A DNA stretch of 64,000 nucleotides, taken from NCBI RefSeq assembly GCF_009730915.1, contig NC_052475.1, forward strand, positions 20,146,285 to 20,210,284, in the 5' to 3' direction. The translations under genes were made by a program, and so were the position numbers. The notes beneath the pieces were generated by a model that was not told the origin of the DNA, did not search any database, and saw only the letters and a list, made by a program, of their open reading frames with translations. Below, piece after piece: positions 23,756 to 36,171 of the stretch. The stretch comes from Dioscorea cayenensis subsp. rotundata. Taxonomy: Eukaryota; Streptophyta; Magnoliopsida; Dioscoreales; Dioscoreaceae. The stretch's first letter is position 1. Each line of letters opens with the position of its first letter.

Positions 23756-26038
23756 ATGAGCTCGGTGGCGAAGAAAGGATGGAATCTCTATATGATTCAG
23801 CTCCAGCATCATCCTCTTCGAACTAAGGTGCTTGCTTTTGATTGGGTTTTTGCTTAAAGATCCATCTTTTCACGAATTTTTTTATGGTTTTTGGGTTGAT
23901 TTTAATGGTTTGGAGAGCAGGCGATCACTGCAGGGGTTTTGTCAGGAATCAGTGACTCAGTGGCGCAGAAGATGTCTGGGATTCAGAGGCTTCAGCTAAG
24001 GCGGCTTGTTCTTAAAGTGGTTTGTTCTTCAGTGATTCTCAGTCATTATTAGTTCTGATTTGAGTTCTTAGATTTCTAACTTTGAAAATTGTTTTTTTTT
24101 AAAAAAAAAAAAATTTTGCATTTCCTATGATTTTTAGTTGTAGATGTGGAGTTATTTACTTTAAAGTGATATTTGCATTGGCATATGATTTTTAGATGAT
24201 GTGAATGAATGGAATGTTGTGTAATTGTTTGCTCTGAGATGGTTTTATTTTTTAACAAAAGAATATTATTTGAAGGAGATGAAGTGGAGTTTATTTTGAT
24301 TGCAGCTTGTTGGAATGGAAATTATTGAGGATTTATATAAAATTAAATGAGTGTGAATAAATTGTTTTGAGACATTTGGCATTGATCTGTTAGCTCTGTT
24401 AGATCCAGAATGAATTGTTATGGGTTTCAGTCAAATGGAATGCTGTTTTAAAATCACTGTGGCTTACTAAAATTTTCCTTTACACTTGAAATTGTGAGTT
24501 TCTTCTATTTAGTGTCTGCCTTTGTCACTTCTTTCTTGTTCGTATGACTACAAGTGGAGATCAGAATGATTCCATATAATTCTTAATGTCATGTTCCTTA
24601 TAGTTACTGGAATAAGAAAATTGGTGTTGTGAATTGACTTCTTTGTTGTAAATTGCATTGAGTCATTTGATTCAGAGGCATGTGTTCTTTTTTCTACATG
24701 GAATGTTTACTTTACTAATGAACTTGTGATTTTCAGACTGTTTTCTCATGCTGAATATGTAATGTTTATGCATATAATTTCCTCATATGTTGTCTCATAT
24801 ATATAAACAAATGTGTATTAGTGATTTTAGGTAAACATCAATAGTGAAACAGTAATGCATGTTGGCATAATTTTTCTGATCATTTCCAGCTCTTTGGAGT
24901 TGCATATCTTGGACCTTTTGGCCATTTTCTACATAAGTTGTTGGATTCCATCTTCAAAGGGAAGAGAGATAGTAAGACAGTAGCTAAGAAGGTATGCATC
25001 TTTTTTATTTCTGATATAAACACTATATGAAGTATAACTAAAATGTCCACTAAAGATTAAAATAATATGGTTTAGTAAACGGCAAGATCTAGAATTGTCT
25101 TGAAAGAGGTAGAAAAGATATCAATGGACACTATGTCTGCTTTTATTATTAAGAAGTTATCAAATGATTTCCGGTCATCTATTAAAAAGTGAATGGCTAA
25201 TCCAAGAGGCTACAACCAGTCCAGAATAAGAGATATCTGACAATGGTTGCTGCTTCCTATAATCAGTAACCTCCGGTAAAATTATAGAATGTGTGGTTTA
25301 TAGTTCTTAGATTTTCTGAACCTATTTCAGTAATATTGTTTTTAGGTATTACTGGAGCAGTTGACATCTTCTCCTTGGAACAATATGCTCTTCTTTTTAT
25401 ACTATGGGCTGATTGTTGAAAGTAAGTTCTTAAACTGGATGGTAAAATATGAAAATTTCTCTGCATTGGATTATAAACCTAGCGACAAATGATCATGAAA
25501 TTTCCAGTGCTGTAAATTGTACGACTCAGTGTATAACTCTGGTTTAGCACTTTTGGTATCATCTTGTCTTAGTAATTTCAAGATGAGCTTTTTTTTTCTC
25601 ATTCAGACATGTAAGCTATGTTTCTCCATATTTCTTATGCAAATTGTTATGATGCAGAGCGGCCTTGGCCACAGGTGAAGAATAAAATTGTTAAGGAATA
25701 CCCATCTGTGCAGATGACATCATGGATGGTAAGGGCATTCTTCATCTGACTGATTGATGATGTTATTTTTCTGAGTAAGCTTATAAATTGACAAAAACTT
25801 GTGCAGTTTTGGCCCGTAGTGGGTTGGATAAATCACCGATATTTGCCACTGCAGTTTCGCGTTATATTCCATAGCCTTGTTGCATTTTGCTGGTATCATT
25901 ATAATCATACTAAAATTTTATCACATCGATTTTGCATATACTTGTTTCTGCACATGGTTTTTTGTAATGGTTTTTTTTTAATGCAGGGGGCTGTTTCTAA
26001 ACCTCCGAGCAAGGAGTATGACTTTGATTAAGCAATAG
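23756..26038 (+). CDS. PMP22: Peroxisomal membrane protein of the Mpv17/PMP22 family
   Basis: Seven exons, all with GT-AG introns and consistent phase: 23756-23827, 23921-24019, 24890-24991, 25346-25421, 25658-25728, 25807-25892 and 25987-26038. They encode 185 residues, the usual length for plant PMP22. The protein begins MSSVAKKGWNLYMIQLQ. It contains HPLRTKAITAGVLSGISD, LGPFGHFLHKLLD, LTSSPWNN and FWPVVGWINHRYLPLQFRV; the last two are hallmarks of the family's C-terminal domain. Several weakly hydrophobic segments fit four membrane spans. Members sit in the peroxisomal membrane (plant PMP22) and are thought to affect permeability. The last exon was placed by phase: reading it in the wrong frame gives a spurious tail. 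The exon 2 donor could be 3 bp earlier. No damage seen; probably functional. Confidence 0.93.
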
Positions 26039-28099
26039 GGAGTCTGTCATCAACCTTTTGTGGAAAAAATATTTTCAAGTCACCTGATGCTACCAGATCT
26101 TCTTGTTTGCCCTGTATTATATACATATATCATTGAAGTGCTCCAACTTTGTTAACTTCATTTTAAGTACAATTGTATAACTGCCTCTTGTTCTTAAGAA
26201 GTTATGTATGATCATCAAGTTCCTTTGTAATTTTTATTGGATCCTCAAACTGGATCATAAAGCTATTCTCCTAATATATCCATGATATGGTCATGAAGGT
26301 TTTACTACTAGCATGTGATCAATATTTTATCACTAATTTTTGCCATTCCTGATCTTTTCACTCAAGTTAAGTTTGTTCCTCCTTATCTTTTCACTCAAGT
26401 TTAGTTTGTTCTCCTGCAGGTTAAGGTTGCTATTAATTCCAACTATAGGTATTAATGATGCATTTGCAAACCTTCCTACATCTCAAGGCTTTGATGACAA
26501 GTTACATTATGATGCATGTTTATTTACTTCCATTTGTTATCAAGTCAACCCTTCTAGTTCTTGGTATAAGGTTTTGATATTTAAATTTCCCGTCTTATTT
26601 TCTATTGATTATTGCTGCTGTGTCCCATTCCATAGAATGAACACCTGCAACAACTAGAATCAATAATTTAGAATTTTGCTAATCATACATGTAACAGATG
26701 AAAATTATAGTAATCTTTCTCAGATTATTCTGTACAGCCGCACTGAAATAGAAGATTCAACTTATGGAGGAGAGTCCATGGTCATCTCACCTGCCTAATT
26801 ACTTCTTAAGTTTGGTGAGTATCATACATCACTCATACAGTGCTAGTTATGCTTATTCAATATGTACAAAAATGCTATATTCCATTCCTTATTCTAGAAG
26901 TTTCACATGTGAAGAATGGGAAGCACACCTCACCATTTCAGCTCCTTGAAAGTCTATTTTATCATTTTTCTGGCTCTGTTTTTTATATAATCTAGATCCA
27001 TGGACCATGGACCATATAATATACTGTTAATTGACCAGCCAGCTCATTGGCCCATATAATATATATACTTGAATCCAAAGTCACTATATTTTGAATTTCA
27101 TGCCTTCCTTGCACATGCTTGCTTACTTTTTTAATATATGTTTTGGATTTCCCATGGTTCTATTGCTTGTGCCTCACGTGGCCTGTAGTTTTTATTTTAT
27201 GCTGCACATTATACATGATGCTATTTTGACAGAACTTGATATATAGGTGAATAGAAAATTATGAAACAGCAAAGAATTCTCTAGATTAATTAATCATGAT
27301 GAGCAAGATGACTTGATAGGTGAATATAAAAGATTATCAATCCCCATAATAGCACATGCTGATGCTACGTTGTTCAGGCTTATTATTATAATTTTCTAAT
27401 GTTTAATTGATGAGATTACTTTTTTCTGATATCTATGTCTACATCTGTTCTTTTTATATTTGAGTTTGTATGTTTCATAATTCTTTTGTTTCTTTCATAA
27501 AATACTTTGTGTTTGCTTTAACTAAATAATCACTTATTTCAGATGTCCTTTTATAATTAATGACTTGCAATCTATGCAGTTAATTATCAACAAAAGCAGC
27601 TCTCCAACTCTATATATATTGCATGATTAGCAGAAATGAATGTAAATTTGCTTGTGAATCTATTTTTAAGAATGATTGATTCCAAAATTATATTTTCTCG
27701 GACAAAATCACCAAACTCATTTGGTCTTAAATGTTTCAATAGCATGTCTGTTGTTCTCTTATCCTGTGAATGTATGTTTATAAAATATTGATGTGGTCCA
27801 ACATGATGATCTTTTTCTCTGAAGAGAATAAAATAAATTATGCACAACAACCATCTCACACCTATTTAGATACATGAACTCTTAAACTGTACATCAAAGC
27901 ATGCTATTTTTTATTAGTATTTCTGTTGTAATTATTTCAAGGACAAAACATAAACAAAAGATGTTGTTTGCCTTTCATTGGTTAATTGTTTTGTATCAGG
28001 CAGTGAATATATTGATGAAATTTTTTCTGAATCAAAGAATATATGTTCTGATAAAAATTTGTGTTACTATTACTAAAAATTTACTGCATATCTTATCTG
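26039..28099. other. Downstream flank of the PMP22-like gene, no second gene seen
   Basis: The first few hundred bases are probably 3' UTR; candidate ATAAA-like polyadenylation signals are weak. The T-rich remainder looks like non-coding or decayed sequence. Frames at 26340-26657 and 27587-28113 are rich in Leu, Phe, Ile and Ser without a recognisable domain. Confidence 0.5.
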
Positions 28100-28264
28100 T
28101 GTTGGAAATATAGTACCACATCGGTTGTGTGATAGAAGTGTAATGGGTTTATATATAGGTATAGGGGTTGAGTCACTAAGCCTTGAGACTTTTTGATGTA
28201 AGACCCTTAAGCCCATATAGAGCTCATATAGAGCCCACTAATACCAATAATATAAAATCTAACA
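28100..28264. mobile_element. TRIM-like solo LTR (tentative)
   Basis: The 165-bp block starts TGTTGGAAATATAGTACCAC and ends AAATCTAACA. TGTTGGAAA...CACATCGG starts with CTAACA ends are common in short plant TRIM-type LTRs. It has CTCATATAGAGC-like short repeats near 28215-28240. I found no target duplication and no primer site next to it. Confidence 0.45.
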
Positions 28265-29066
28265 GAATTTCTGATTGTATCCGGTAGAATTCAAGAAATC
28301 AACTCTATACCTCTTTTTATTTTTGTGATTTCCTGTTGGAACTGTTCTAGCTTTCTGCTTTCTCAGGAGAAGATGAGAAACTTGTGATCAATAATTGTTT
28401 GAAGATTGATTGAAACCAAGGATTGTCAGTTTTCTCAGGATTCACAAGAGATTGTGTTTGTGGAATCTAATTCACATAGGTACAAGGTACATCTATTGTA
28501 TAATATACCTCTCAATTTATGTTTTCTTTACTCATGTCCATGATTATTGTCCTCTTTTTTTTTTTCTATTTTCTTTTTTCCTTTTCTGGGTACACTTGAC
28601 ATTCCATTAGTTTCAATGTTTCACATAAACTACTAGTGAAATATTTAGGATTTCTTTTGATAGATATACCTTCAAAAGTGAGTACTTTTCTTTTGCACAT
28701 GTACCCCTGTAAAATTTTAATCACTTGAAAACACCTACTTTTGAGTTTTGCATGCTTTGTCATGATGAATAATTTACAAAATAAAGGTCAAATCATGACA
28801 AGTTTTCAGATAATATTAATCAATGTTCTAATCTTGATTAATCTTAACAAAAACTCCACAAATATTTATTTATTTTCTATTCATGCAAGCACCTGAAACC
28901 TATTCCGCATGCACATAAAACACTGTAATAATTAAGAATAAAAAAAGAAAACTCATCCTCTTGTCTCACTAAAGCACTGATACAACCATCATCCTTCTTC
29001 TCTTCAACTCAGAAACTTCAAAACTATTTTTTAAACAAAAAAGGAAGATCATATCCTAATAACAAA
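28265..29066. other. Intergenic, T-rich
   Basis: No gene recognised. The last part probably includes the 3' UTR of the minus-strand gene that ends at 29067. Confidence 0.5.
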
Positions 29067-30077
29067 TCAAAACAACTTCCCTGCAAACACTTCAATCTTT
29101 TCATCATCTTCACAAGAAGAAGAAGCATAGCTTGCAAAGTCTTTGAACTCTGAAACACTCCTTCCAAGACACAAAGCTATCTTCAACTTAAACATCTCCT
29201 CATCATCCTCCCTCTTCTTCTCCTCCAAACTAAACTCAATCTCTTCTACTAACCTTCTATAATAACCAGCACAATTCCTCATTAACTCAAACAACATCCC
29301 AACTTGCCAACCATGCTGCATGCTATTCACCACCACACCTATCACACCTCCAACCATTGCCATGAACTCCGGCACTCCCCGGAGCTCCGGCCATCCAATA
29401 AAAACAGCCCCAACCGCCCCCATCCCTGCGATAATCGGTCCCAACACCGACAAAACCTTATTAATCCTTAAAAACAACTCACCACAATCTAAATACTGCT
29501 TCTCATCCTTCATTTTTAATACCTTCAGTACTCCCTTCATCTCTTCATCAACTTCTTTTCTCACTTGAACTTCTTCCTTCCTCTTCTTCATCTCCGGCCA
29601 CCATATCGTAGGCTTCACCATCTTCGGGAACTTCTCGAGCATCCCAGGAAGCAAAGGAAGAGGATAAGCTTTGTCAAGAGCCAGAACTCTCTCCATTGCC
29701 ATCTCTACGTCCATAATACTAGGAGTTTCAAGCTCTAGAGTACTATATATAGACTTCTCTAACTGCTTAAACAGTCTAGTGGCATTCCTTTGCTCTTCTG
29801 CAAGTTGTGAAGGTTGTATCTTATTAACAAGAATTATGAATGCAGTGACTGTTGCATAGAGGAAAACAGACGAGAACTTGAAAGCTAAAAAGGTGAGGAA
29901 GGCCGGATGATGAGGAGCAGTGGAGTTTGCCATGCAAGCCATGAAGGAAGCTGAGAAGTTAATGGAGTTGATGGAGTGGAAGAGGAGGTGGTGCCAGTTG
30001 TTGCGTTGAGCTCCAATGATGCTGTGCATTTCTGCTCTATCTGATGCAGCCTCTGCAATGGTGTGTAGTTGCTTCAT
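29067..30077 (-). CDS. Homologue of 'probable F-box protein At4g22030'
   Basis: One uninterrupted exon of 336 residues. It matches the plant-specific family named after Arabidopsis At4g22030, whose function is not established; I see no F-box consensus in this frame. Recognisable stretches are AEAASDRAEMH near the start, NKIQPSQLAEEQRNATRLFK in the first third, then MERVLALDKAYPLPLLPGML and KPTIWWPEM. Two hydrophobic segments, around residues 66-84 and 214-229, could be membrane spans or buried helices. Basic and acidic stretches near residues 165-195 could be a coiled coil. Family members usually carry 70-100 further N-terminal residues. A matching N-terminal frame exists upstream at 30037-30273 but is offset by one base, so the real start is probably 30273, with an indel near 30070. 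Confidence 0.8.
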   Translation of the reverse strand: MKQLHTIAEAASDRAEMHSIIGAQRNNWHHLLFHSINSINFSASFMACMANSTAPHHPAFLTFLAFKFSSVFLYATVTAFIILVNKIQPSQLAEEQRNATRLFKQLEKSIYSTLELETPSIMDVEMAMERVLALDKAYPLPLLPGMLEKFPKMVKPTIWWPEMKKRKEEVQVRKEVDEEMKGVLKVLKMKDEKQYLDCGELFLRINKVLSVLGPIIAGMGAVGAVFIGWPELRGVPEFMAMVGGVIGVVVNSMQHGWQVGMLFELMRNCAGYYRRLVEEIEFSLEEKKREDDEEMFKLKIALCLGRSVSEFKDFASYASSSCEDDEKIEVFAGKLF

Positions 30078-30273
30078 GATGGAGTGGGAAGTGGTTGTAC
30101 TTGTAGGGTTTTGGTTGGTCTTTTAGGGTTAGGGTCTTGAAAGGTGGTGAGGGATATGGATGATGGTGGTTTAAGGTTTTTAGAGGTTTCCGGTGGTGGT
30201 GGTGGTGGTGGTGGTGGTGGTGGTGGCCGGAAGAAGAAGGTGGTGATGAATGTAGAAGGCTGTGGACTTGCAT
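30037..30273 (-). CDS. Out-of-frame N-terminal coding part of the At4g22030-like gene
   Basis: The frame begins MQVHSLLHSSPPSSSG, runs through eleven consecutive His codons (a CAC run, GGT on the plus strand, 30190-30222) and a Pro/Ser/His-rich stretch, and reaches PLHHEATTHH. Related proteins have a similar low-complexity, basic leader ending in an HHE motif just before the conserved AEAxxDRAEMH segment, which here starts in the next frame. The overlap suggests one protein split by a single-base indel (real or assembly error). Read alone, this frame ends at residue 78. Confidence 0.55.
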   Translation of the reverse strand: MQVHSLLHSSPPSSSGHHHHHHHHHHHRKPLKTLNHHHPYPSPPFKTLTLKDQPKPYKYNHFPLHHEATTHHCRGCIR

Positions 30274-30592
30274 TATACTGTTGTTGTTTTTTTGATGGAG
30301 ATATGAAGTAGTTGTTGTATAGATTGAGGTTGTAAAGGTGGTAAAGGTGGTGGTTTTGGTCTGTGTATTTATGGAGATGATTTTGGAGGTTGGTTGACCG
30401 TTTACTTGGACTTTGACTTGATTGGTGTGGGGGTAACCCGGATTGAATTAATTATTAAAAGGAAAACCACGGCATAGAATAAGATTATAAATGGTTTGGT
30501 TTGGTTTTGGTTTTTTGTTAATATGAGATGATGTTTTGTTATGTTTGTAAATGAAATTATATTTTTATTTTAAATGGTTTGGTGTGGTTTGG

Positions 30593-30623
<31 letters not shown>

Positions 30624-30764
30624 TTTTATAATGGGCATGTCATTTTTATGAATATAAACGACGATGAGAATAGATAAAAAATCCCGGATGAGCGATTATG
30701 ACAGCTGGGGGAGATTTGATCATCCCTCACTTCGCTGATACATCGATTTAAATTATCCCAATGG

Positions 30765-30770
<6 letters not shown>
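30274..30770. promoter_or_regulatory. Upstream region of the At4g22030-like gene
   Basis: Presumed promoter of the minus-strand gene, with GGTTTGGTTTGGTTT-type repeats and an ATT-rich run (30596-30623). No specific motif can be assigned with confidence. Confidence 0.35.

Positions 30771-30842
<72 letters not shown>
30771..30842. repeat. (ATT)n microsatellite
   Basis: About 24 uninterrupted ATT units, flanked on the left by a T run. The poly-Ile and poly-Asn frames across it are artefacts. Confidence 0.95.
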
Positions 30843-30843
<1 letters not shown>

Positions 30844-31661
30844 GGCACATAAAATCACACTGAATATCAATAAAGGGCATATTTTTAAAAACCAAATTAT
30901 GAAAATTTCTTATTTGATTCGGTTCGTGGATTTTATAAATTGATCGAATATTAATATATAAAATCATTGAATTACAAATATGAAATGTATTTTAGTCCTA
31001 TAACTCTCTATTTATTTCAAGAGATAAAATAGGGCAAACTTGATATTTGAGTATGAGTGTAAATAGTAAATCTTAATTTATGAAAAATATGAGCACTTTT
31101 TACCTGATTAAAAAAATTTAATATTTGAAAAAGAATAAAAATGTGTAAAATTCTAAAACTAAAAATTAAATTTAATAATTCACTTATTTTATTCTTCGAT
31201 CTTCAATCCTTATTCATATAAAAGATATGAAACACAATAGTCTAAGTAGACACAAAAAAAACCGATATTGATTTTTTAGAAGAGGTAACACAATAGTCTA
31301 GTAGTTAGATACAATAAAGTCATATTAAATTCTCAAAATTTAACCACTAAACCTCCAAATATACAAAATTATTTGCTTAAAATTCAACTAAACCTCTTAC
31401 AAAATTATTTGCTTAAAATTCAACTAAACCTCCAAAAATTACAAAATTATCTACTTATCTCTATTTATTATTTTTTTTTTTTTGGTAATAAATCATAGTT
31501 CAAGCATTTATGGGAAAGAAAGAATTACTAAAAATTCTTTAAAAGTTAATTAATTATTTACACAAACCCTTTATGTGAAGACTAAAGAGTGTTGGAGTAC
31601 AAATTAATAAACACCACCTCTAGATCTACAAAGGCTTCCTTCTTTTTGAGTTTGTGTGTTT
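30843..31661. other. AT-rich intergenic sequence
   Basis: Contains a short direct duplication, CAAAATTATTTGCTTAAAAT, at about 31365-31420, and a 15-base T run at about 31470. No gene seen. Confidence 0.6.
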
Positions 31662-31675
31662 TGATGCATTATAAT

Positions 31676-33841
31676 GAAAAAGAGTTGATAAATCACTGAT
31701 TTATTGAAGGAAAAGATAAGAGTACAAATAGTTAAGTCCTCTCACCAGAAGTGAGGAACGGAGTACGATCTAAAAACAGGGAAGCGAGAAAGTAAATAAG
31801 AGTCTAGCAGTGGAAGATACTGCCCCGGCATCTCGCACTGTCCTAGAAATGTAGAAGGAGAACTCACCTGGCTGCATTTGTGGCCGGAGCCGCTAGTAGG
31901 ATTAGAGGTTCTAGCGCCATGAAGTTGAGTGGCGCTTGATTTTCTCGTGATGCTTCATTGAGATTTTTTTATACCTATCACATGTAGTAGAGAGCCAAGA
32001 GAGAAGCATATTAGCAGTTGTATAAATAATATCGAGATGCGAAGATGCAATCAAATAGAAATATGCGATTGTTTCTTTTGAGCCGACGTCTCCACAATAT
32101 TGCACGGGAAGTGAGATCCCGGAGGATCGTGTTGAGGGGCTAAGGATGGTATCCAATTGGTCCACAGTAAGGGAATTGTCTATGGAAGAGAGTGTAATTC
32201 TAAAAATTTGAGAAAAATGCCCGATGCGTTTGGAGAAAACACATCAATGAAAAAGATGTTGAAGATTTCCTGGAGGCAATCGCGGGCAGCCACTGTATCG
32301 ATGAGTTTTGAAAGTTGTAACCTTTCTTGAAAAGATTTGCTAGAGTGAGGATTTTGTCCTCCCCAGCAAGCCAGCAGAAAAGAGTGATTTTGCTAGGGCA
32401 TCGATTTTTCCAGAAAAGGGGGTAAAGCGAGCTGCGTATTCCACCATCAATGAGAAAATTATAAAAGGATTTGACTGTGAACTTGCCACTTTTCAAGGGT
32501 CCAAGTGTGGATATCATCATGAATATGAGAAGCATGGGGATTATTTCAAGAAGAAAGCGCTTAACATATCGGGGTGGAAGTGGAGAATAGAAGCTCGAGA
32601 TTGTTTAGGAAACGGGAGAATTGCACGATGGTAATCCAAGGAGCAAGATACAATCATGGAAGAGATCGGGCCAACAATCTTTAAGTAGGATTCCAGCTGC
32701 TGACAACGATCAGACCAAAGTGAAGTGTTAGAACCACCACGATAGTTTTTCATGATACATGACCGGAATGGGAGTAAAGTGGAGTATCATCCCCGCCTCA
32801 GGATTTATTTCTGGGAGGGATGTGAGAAAGAATTCCATTAGTGTCATTTATAGAATAATTGGCATGGACAATTTTGACCCAACAGCTGTTTGGGTTGTAG
32901 GATAATTTCCACCACCACTTTCCTAGTAAAGCGTTGTTGAAGGTCCGAGGTTAAGGATTCTCACCTCCCATTTCCGCTGATCTGGTGATTACTGCTCCGT
33001 AGCTATCAATCGACTCCTTTGGATCCCGAGATCGGGGCCTTTCCAAAGAAAATCTCTCCGAATTTTGTCAATTTCTTTAATAACCCAAGCGGGTAGCTTG
33101 AAGACCGACATCCAATAAACAGGAACAGTGGATAGGACAGAGTTAATGAGCATTAAGCGTCCAAGAAGTGATAAGTAATTTACTTTCCAAGAAGTAAGTC
33201 TAGAGCGAACCATGTCAATGAGTTTTGCCCAGTCATTTCGCTTGGGTCTAGCATGACCGAAAGAGGAACTCCTAAGTAGGTAATTGGGAGACAACTTCGA
33301 GCAACTTAGGATTCTAGTCGAGGAGTGATGAGGTTGGAAGCCGTAGTTAGAGGAGTACAGGCAGCTTTTCGAATAATTAATGGTTAAGCCAGATGACCCC
33401 TCATAAAGATACAGGATTAGTTTGATGATATGAAGATCTTCTTGTCCTCGATTGGATAAGAAGGTCGCTCGACATATTGGAAGTGACAAGTGTTATCGGT
33501 ATGATTCAAGGGACACTCACGAAGACTTTAGATTTAAGAGCTGCGAGAAGAACATGGCGCTCAAAAGCGCCGCCGACAAGAGGCGAAGAGCAATGGGGAA
33601 AGAGGATCGCCTTTGCCCTCAGCCTCTTTTTACACTCGGATGTAGCCCCGAGTCGCTCCATTGATAATAAATTGAGCTTTGGAAGTACTAAGAATGGGAG
33701 AACCCGGGGAGATCCATTTAGGTCCAAAAGCCTCTAGTCGCAAGGATTTTCGAGCGTAAAAATTCCAGATCAGAGAGTTGGAAAGCCTTTTTGACGAAAT
33801 CCACTTTAAAGATGTAACCAAGACGTTTTCGTTTTTGTAAA
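31676..33841 (-). mobile_element. 5'-truncated LINE (L1-type) retrotransposon
   Basis: A 14-bp direct repeat, TGATGCATTATAAT, flanks the insert (31662-31675 and 33842-33855). On the minus strand, frames carry the end of a non-LTR reverse transcriptase (33664-32989, with SSGLTINYSKS, RLTSWKVNYLSLLGRLMLIN and PVYWMSVFKLP) and then a zf-RVT-like region (about 32750-32200, GPLKSGKFTVKSFY, NRCPSKITLFCWL). The polymerase YADD segment and everything 5' of it are missing or frame-broken. No poly(A) remains at the 3' end (31676); an AATAAA-like signal is near 31705. The truncation and stops make it inactive. Confidence 0.85.
32989..33821 (-). pseudogene. LINE reverse transcriptase remnant
   Basis: The frame 33489-32989 encodes the thumb-side part of a plant L1-type RT, up to the WKGPD motif. 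Upstream, 33821-33506 holds fragments of the finger/palm region in other frames, so there is at least one frameshift near 33490 and the GDPLSP area is scrambled. Confidence 0.8.
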
Positions 33842-34388
33842 TGATGCATTATAATCTTGACTCTTGAATGTAGCTCTTAAATATTAAAAATTAATACATC
33901 TTTTATTGAGTTATTATTTTCATTTGAATGGACACGCCTTCTCAAATATATATCACCTTTGCTTTCAAATGTCTCTTCAAAATGAACACTAAATATCCAA
34001 TATTTCTTATTGTTGAGCAAACCATTAGTGAAATGGTTATAAATAGTTAATCATTTTTTTATTAGTATTAGATGGATATTTGTATTTTTAATTTACATTT
34101 AGATATTATTCACATAATTTAGAAAGCAGAATGCATGAAATCTCATGAAGATAAAATAACTTATTAGTAAAATTTATATAAATAATCATATGATTTAATT
34201 TAATTTAATTTAGTTTTATTTAATTTAATTTAATTTATAAAACTAATAGTTAGCTACACTTATGGATGGCTAGGTCACATGTCTCTCAAGTTCATGTTCA
34301 CATGTTTCCTTCTTTTCTATGTTTTGTGGCACCCGTTTTTCCATTTTCCATAGTGATTTAAAAAACAAAAAAGCCCATGGTCACCAAA

Positions 34389-34389
<1 letters not shown>

Positions 34390-34463
<74 letters not shown>
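34390..34463. repeat. (AAT)n microsatellite
   Basis: About 24 uninterrupted AAT units. Confidence 0.95.
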
Positions 34464-35374
34464 CTATGTGTCGTTATTTACATAATAGTATATCTTACTG
34501 AACTTAATCCTAGTTAAGTTATTTGTAATTAAGTGAAACCCTCAAATGAATTTCCATAAAACTACTAATAAAGTTTTTCTTTTTCTAAAAAACAAAATAA
34601 TGGGAAGATTCCTTTAATCATCTAAAAGTATTATTATATTTCCATTTGACTAAATATGATGAAAAATGAGTGTCATCAAATAAATATGATGAAAAATGAG
34701 TGTGGACTATTATGTTTATAGTTTCCAAATTATTGAGTACCATTTTTTATGATTAAACTAATCATTATGTGTATTCTTAAGTTAAATTAAGTGCATTTAA
34801 CTCTGTCTTATGTGTGTAGAAGATAATTTAATAGGTACTGTGTATATAAATGGCTCCATCTTGATTCAAATTTATAATTATTATTTTTTAGAAAATTTTA
34901 TTTTTTAATAAAATCTTAATGGTGTTTGGTTGTGAATGATTGATTGGAATGAAGAGTGATTATAAGATTTGAATACTTGTTGACTTAAAAAAGCTAAGCC
35001 ATTCTCAATTTATAATGTGATATGACGAGGCTAATATGAAATGAAACATTATCAATTCAAGTTGTATAACTCCAATCATTGATAACAATTTATTAGTTCA
35101 ATGAAAAAAATATCAGATAACACAATTTATTTGTATATGTTCATTCTGGTATTTCAACTCAATTTTATCATCTAATATAATTGCTCTAGTTATATTACAT
35201 TTTTTATTTAATTAACAGTTTACAATTTAAATCCCTTCACTTTACATTTTTTTATTCAAAAAAAAAAAAAAAATTAAACCACCACCTAAACTTCCACTAA
35301 CCATAAGACTTTTTGTGGAAGGGATGAACACTTTGTAAGATTGAAAATGTTAGAGTTTAGCCAAAGTATTTGCC

Positions 35375-35375
<1 letters not shown>

Positions 35376-35418
<43 letters not shown>

Positions 35419-35433
35419 AATAAATAAATAAAT
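35376..35433. repeat. Compound (ATA)n-(AAAT)n microsatellite
   Basis: A trinucleotide run changes directly into a tetranucleotide run. Confidence 0.95.
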
Positions 35434-35905
35434 AATATATGGAAGAACTGTAATAAAGCATCCTTGTTCCTTTTTGTCTTTTTTTTCCTTATTTTGGTAA
35501 TTAAAAAAATAATATATATACAGACATATATAACACCAACCAACTGTTTATGAAGATGACCAATACTTAATTAATATACATGACTATGACCTTCACTTTC
35601 ATTTCAAACTTTGCATACCCAATTAATTCACAACAACCTTCACACTTCCATTTATTTATTTATTTATTTATTTATTTGTCATCTCTATTTTTATCACATA
35701 TACCCTCTCTTTAATTCAACATTTATTTTATCAATATTTAATTAAAAAAAAATTCACATTACATATTTTCCTTACCAAAATATCATTGTTATTTTATTTC
35801 TTAGCAACAACATATAGATAATATGAAGTTTAATATATTAAATATTAATAAAAATAGATTCTAATTAATTCACACCAAAACACCTAACAAAGTTAATTAC
35901 ATAAA

Positions 35906-35910
<5 letters not shown>

Positions 35911-35968
<58 letters not shown>
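35911..35968. repeat. (TA)n microsatellite
   Basis: 29 TA units in a row. Confidence 0.95.
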
Positions 35969-35974
<6 letters not shown>

Positions 35975-36058
35975 TAAAAAAAAACTCTAAAGAAAACCTA
36001 CAACTTGTTGTCTCATCTTCCTCACAATGATCACAAAAGCTTTGTTAAAAAAATACAC

Positions 36059-36089
<31 letters not shown>

Positions 36090-36171
36090 ACAAAAGTAAA
36101 TAAAAATTTAAAAAGACACTCATGCATCATCATCATCATCTCAACATCATCCAACCACCATCTTCATGCAT

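Larger units (their letters stand above)
33856..36171. other. AT-rich intergenic sequence with microsatellites
   Basis: No gene. Holds an (AAT)n run (34390-34463), an (ATA)n/(AAAT)n compound (35376-35433), a (TTTA)n run (35651-35677), a (TA)n run (35911-35968) and a (CA)n run (36053-36087) close to the 3' side of the PYL gene. TTTAA repeats occur near 34190-34240. Confidence 0.7.

Noticed and set aside
25801..26031. 76-residue frame ending GAVSKPPSKEYDFD
   Set aside because: It reads through an intron and takes the last PMP22 exon in the wrong frame; the spliced frame gives the family-like LFLNLRARS end instead.
30626..30967. Poly-Asn and poly-Ile frames
   Set aside because: Translation of the (ATT)n microsatellite.
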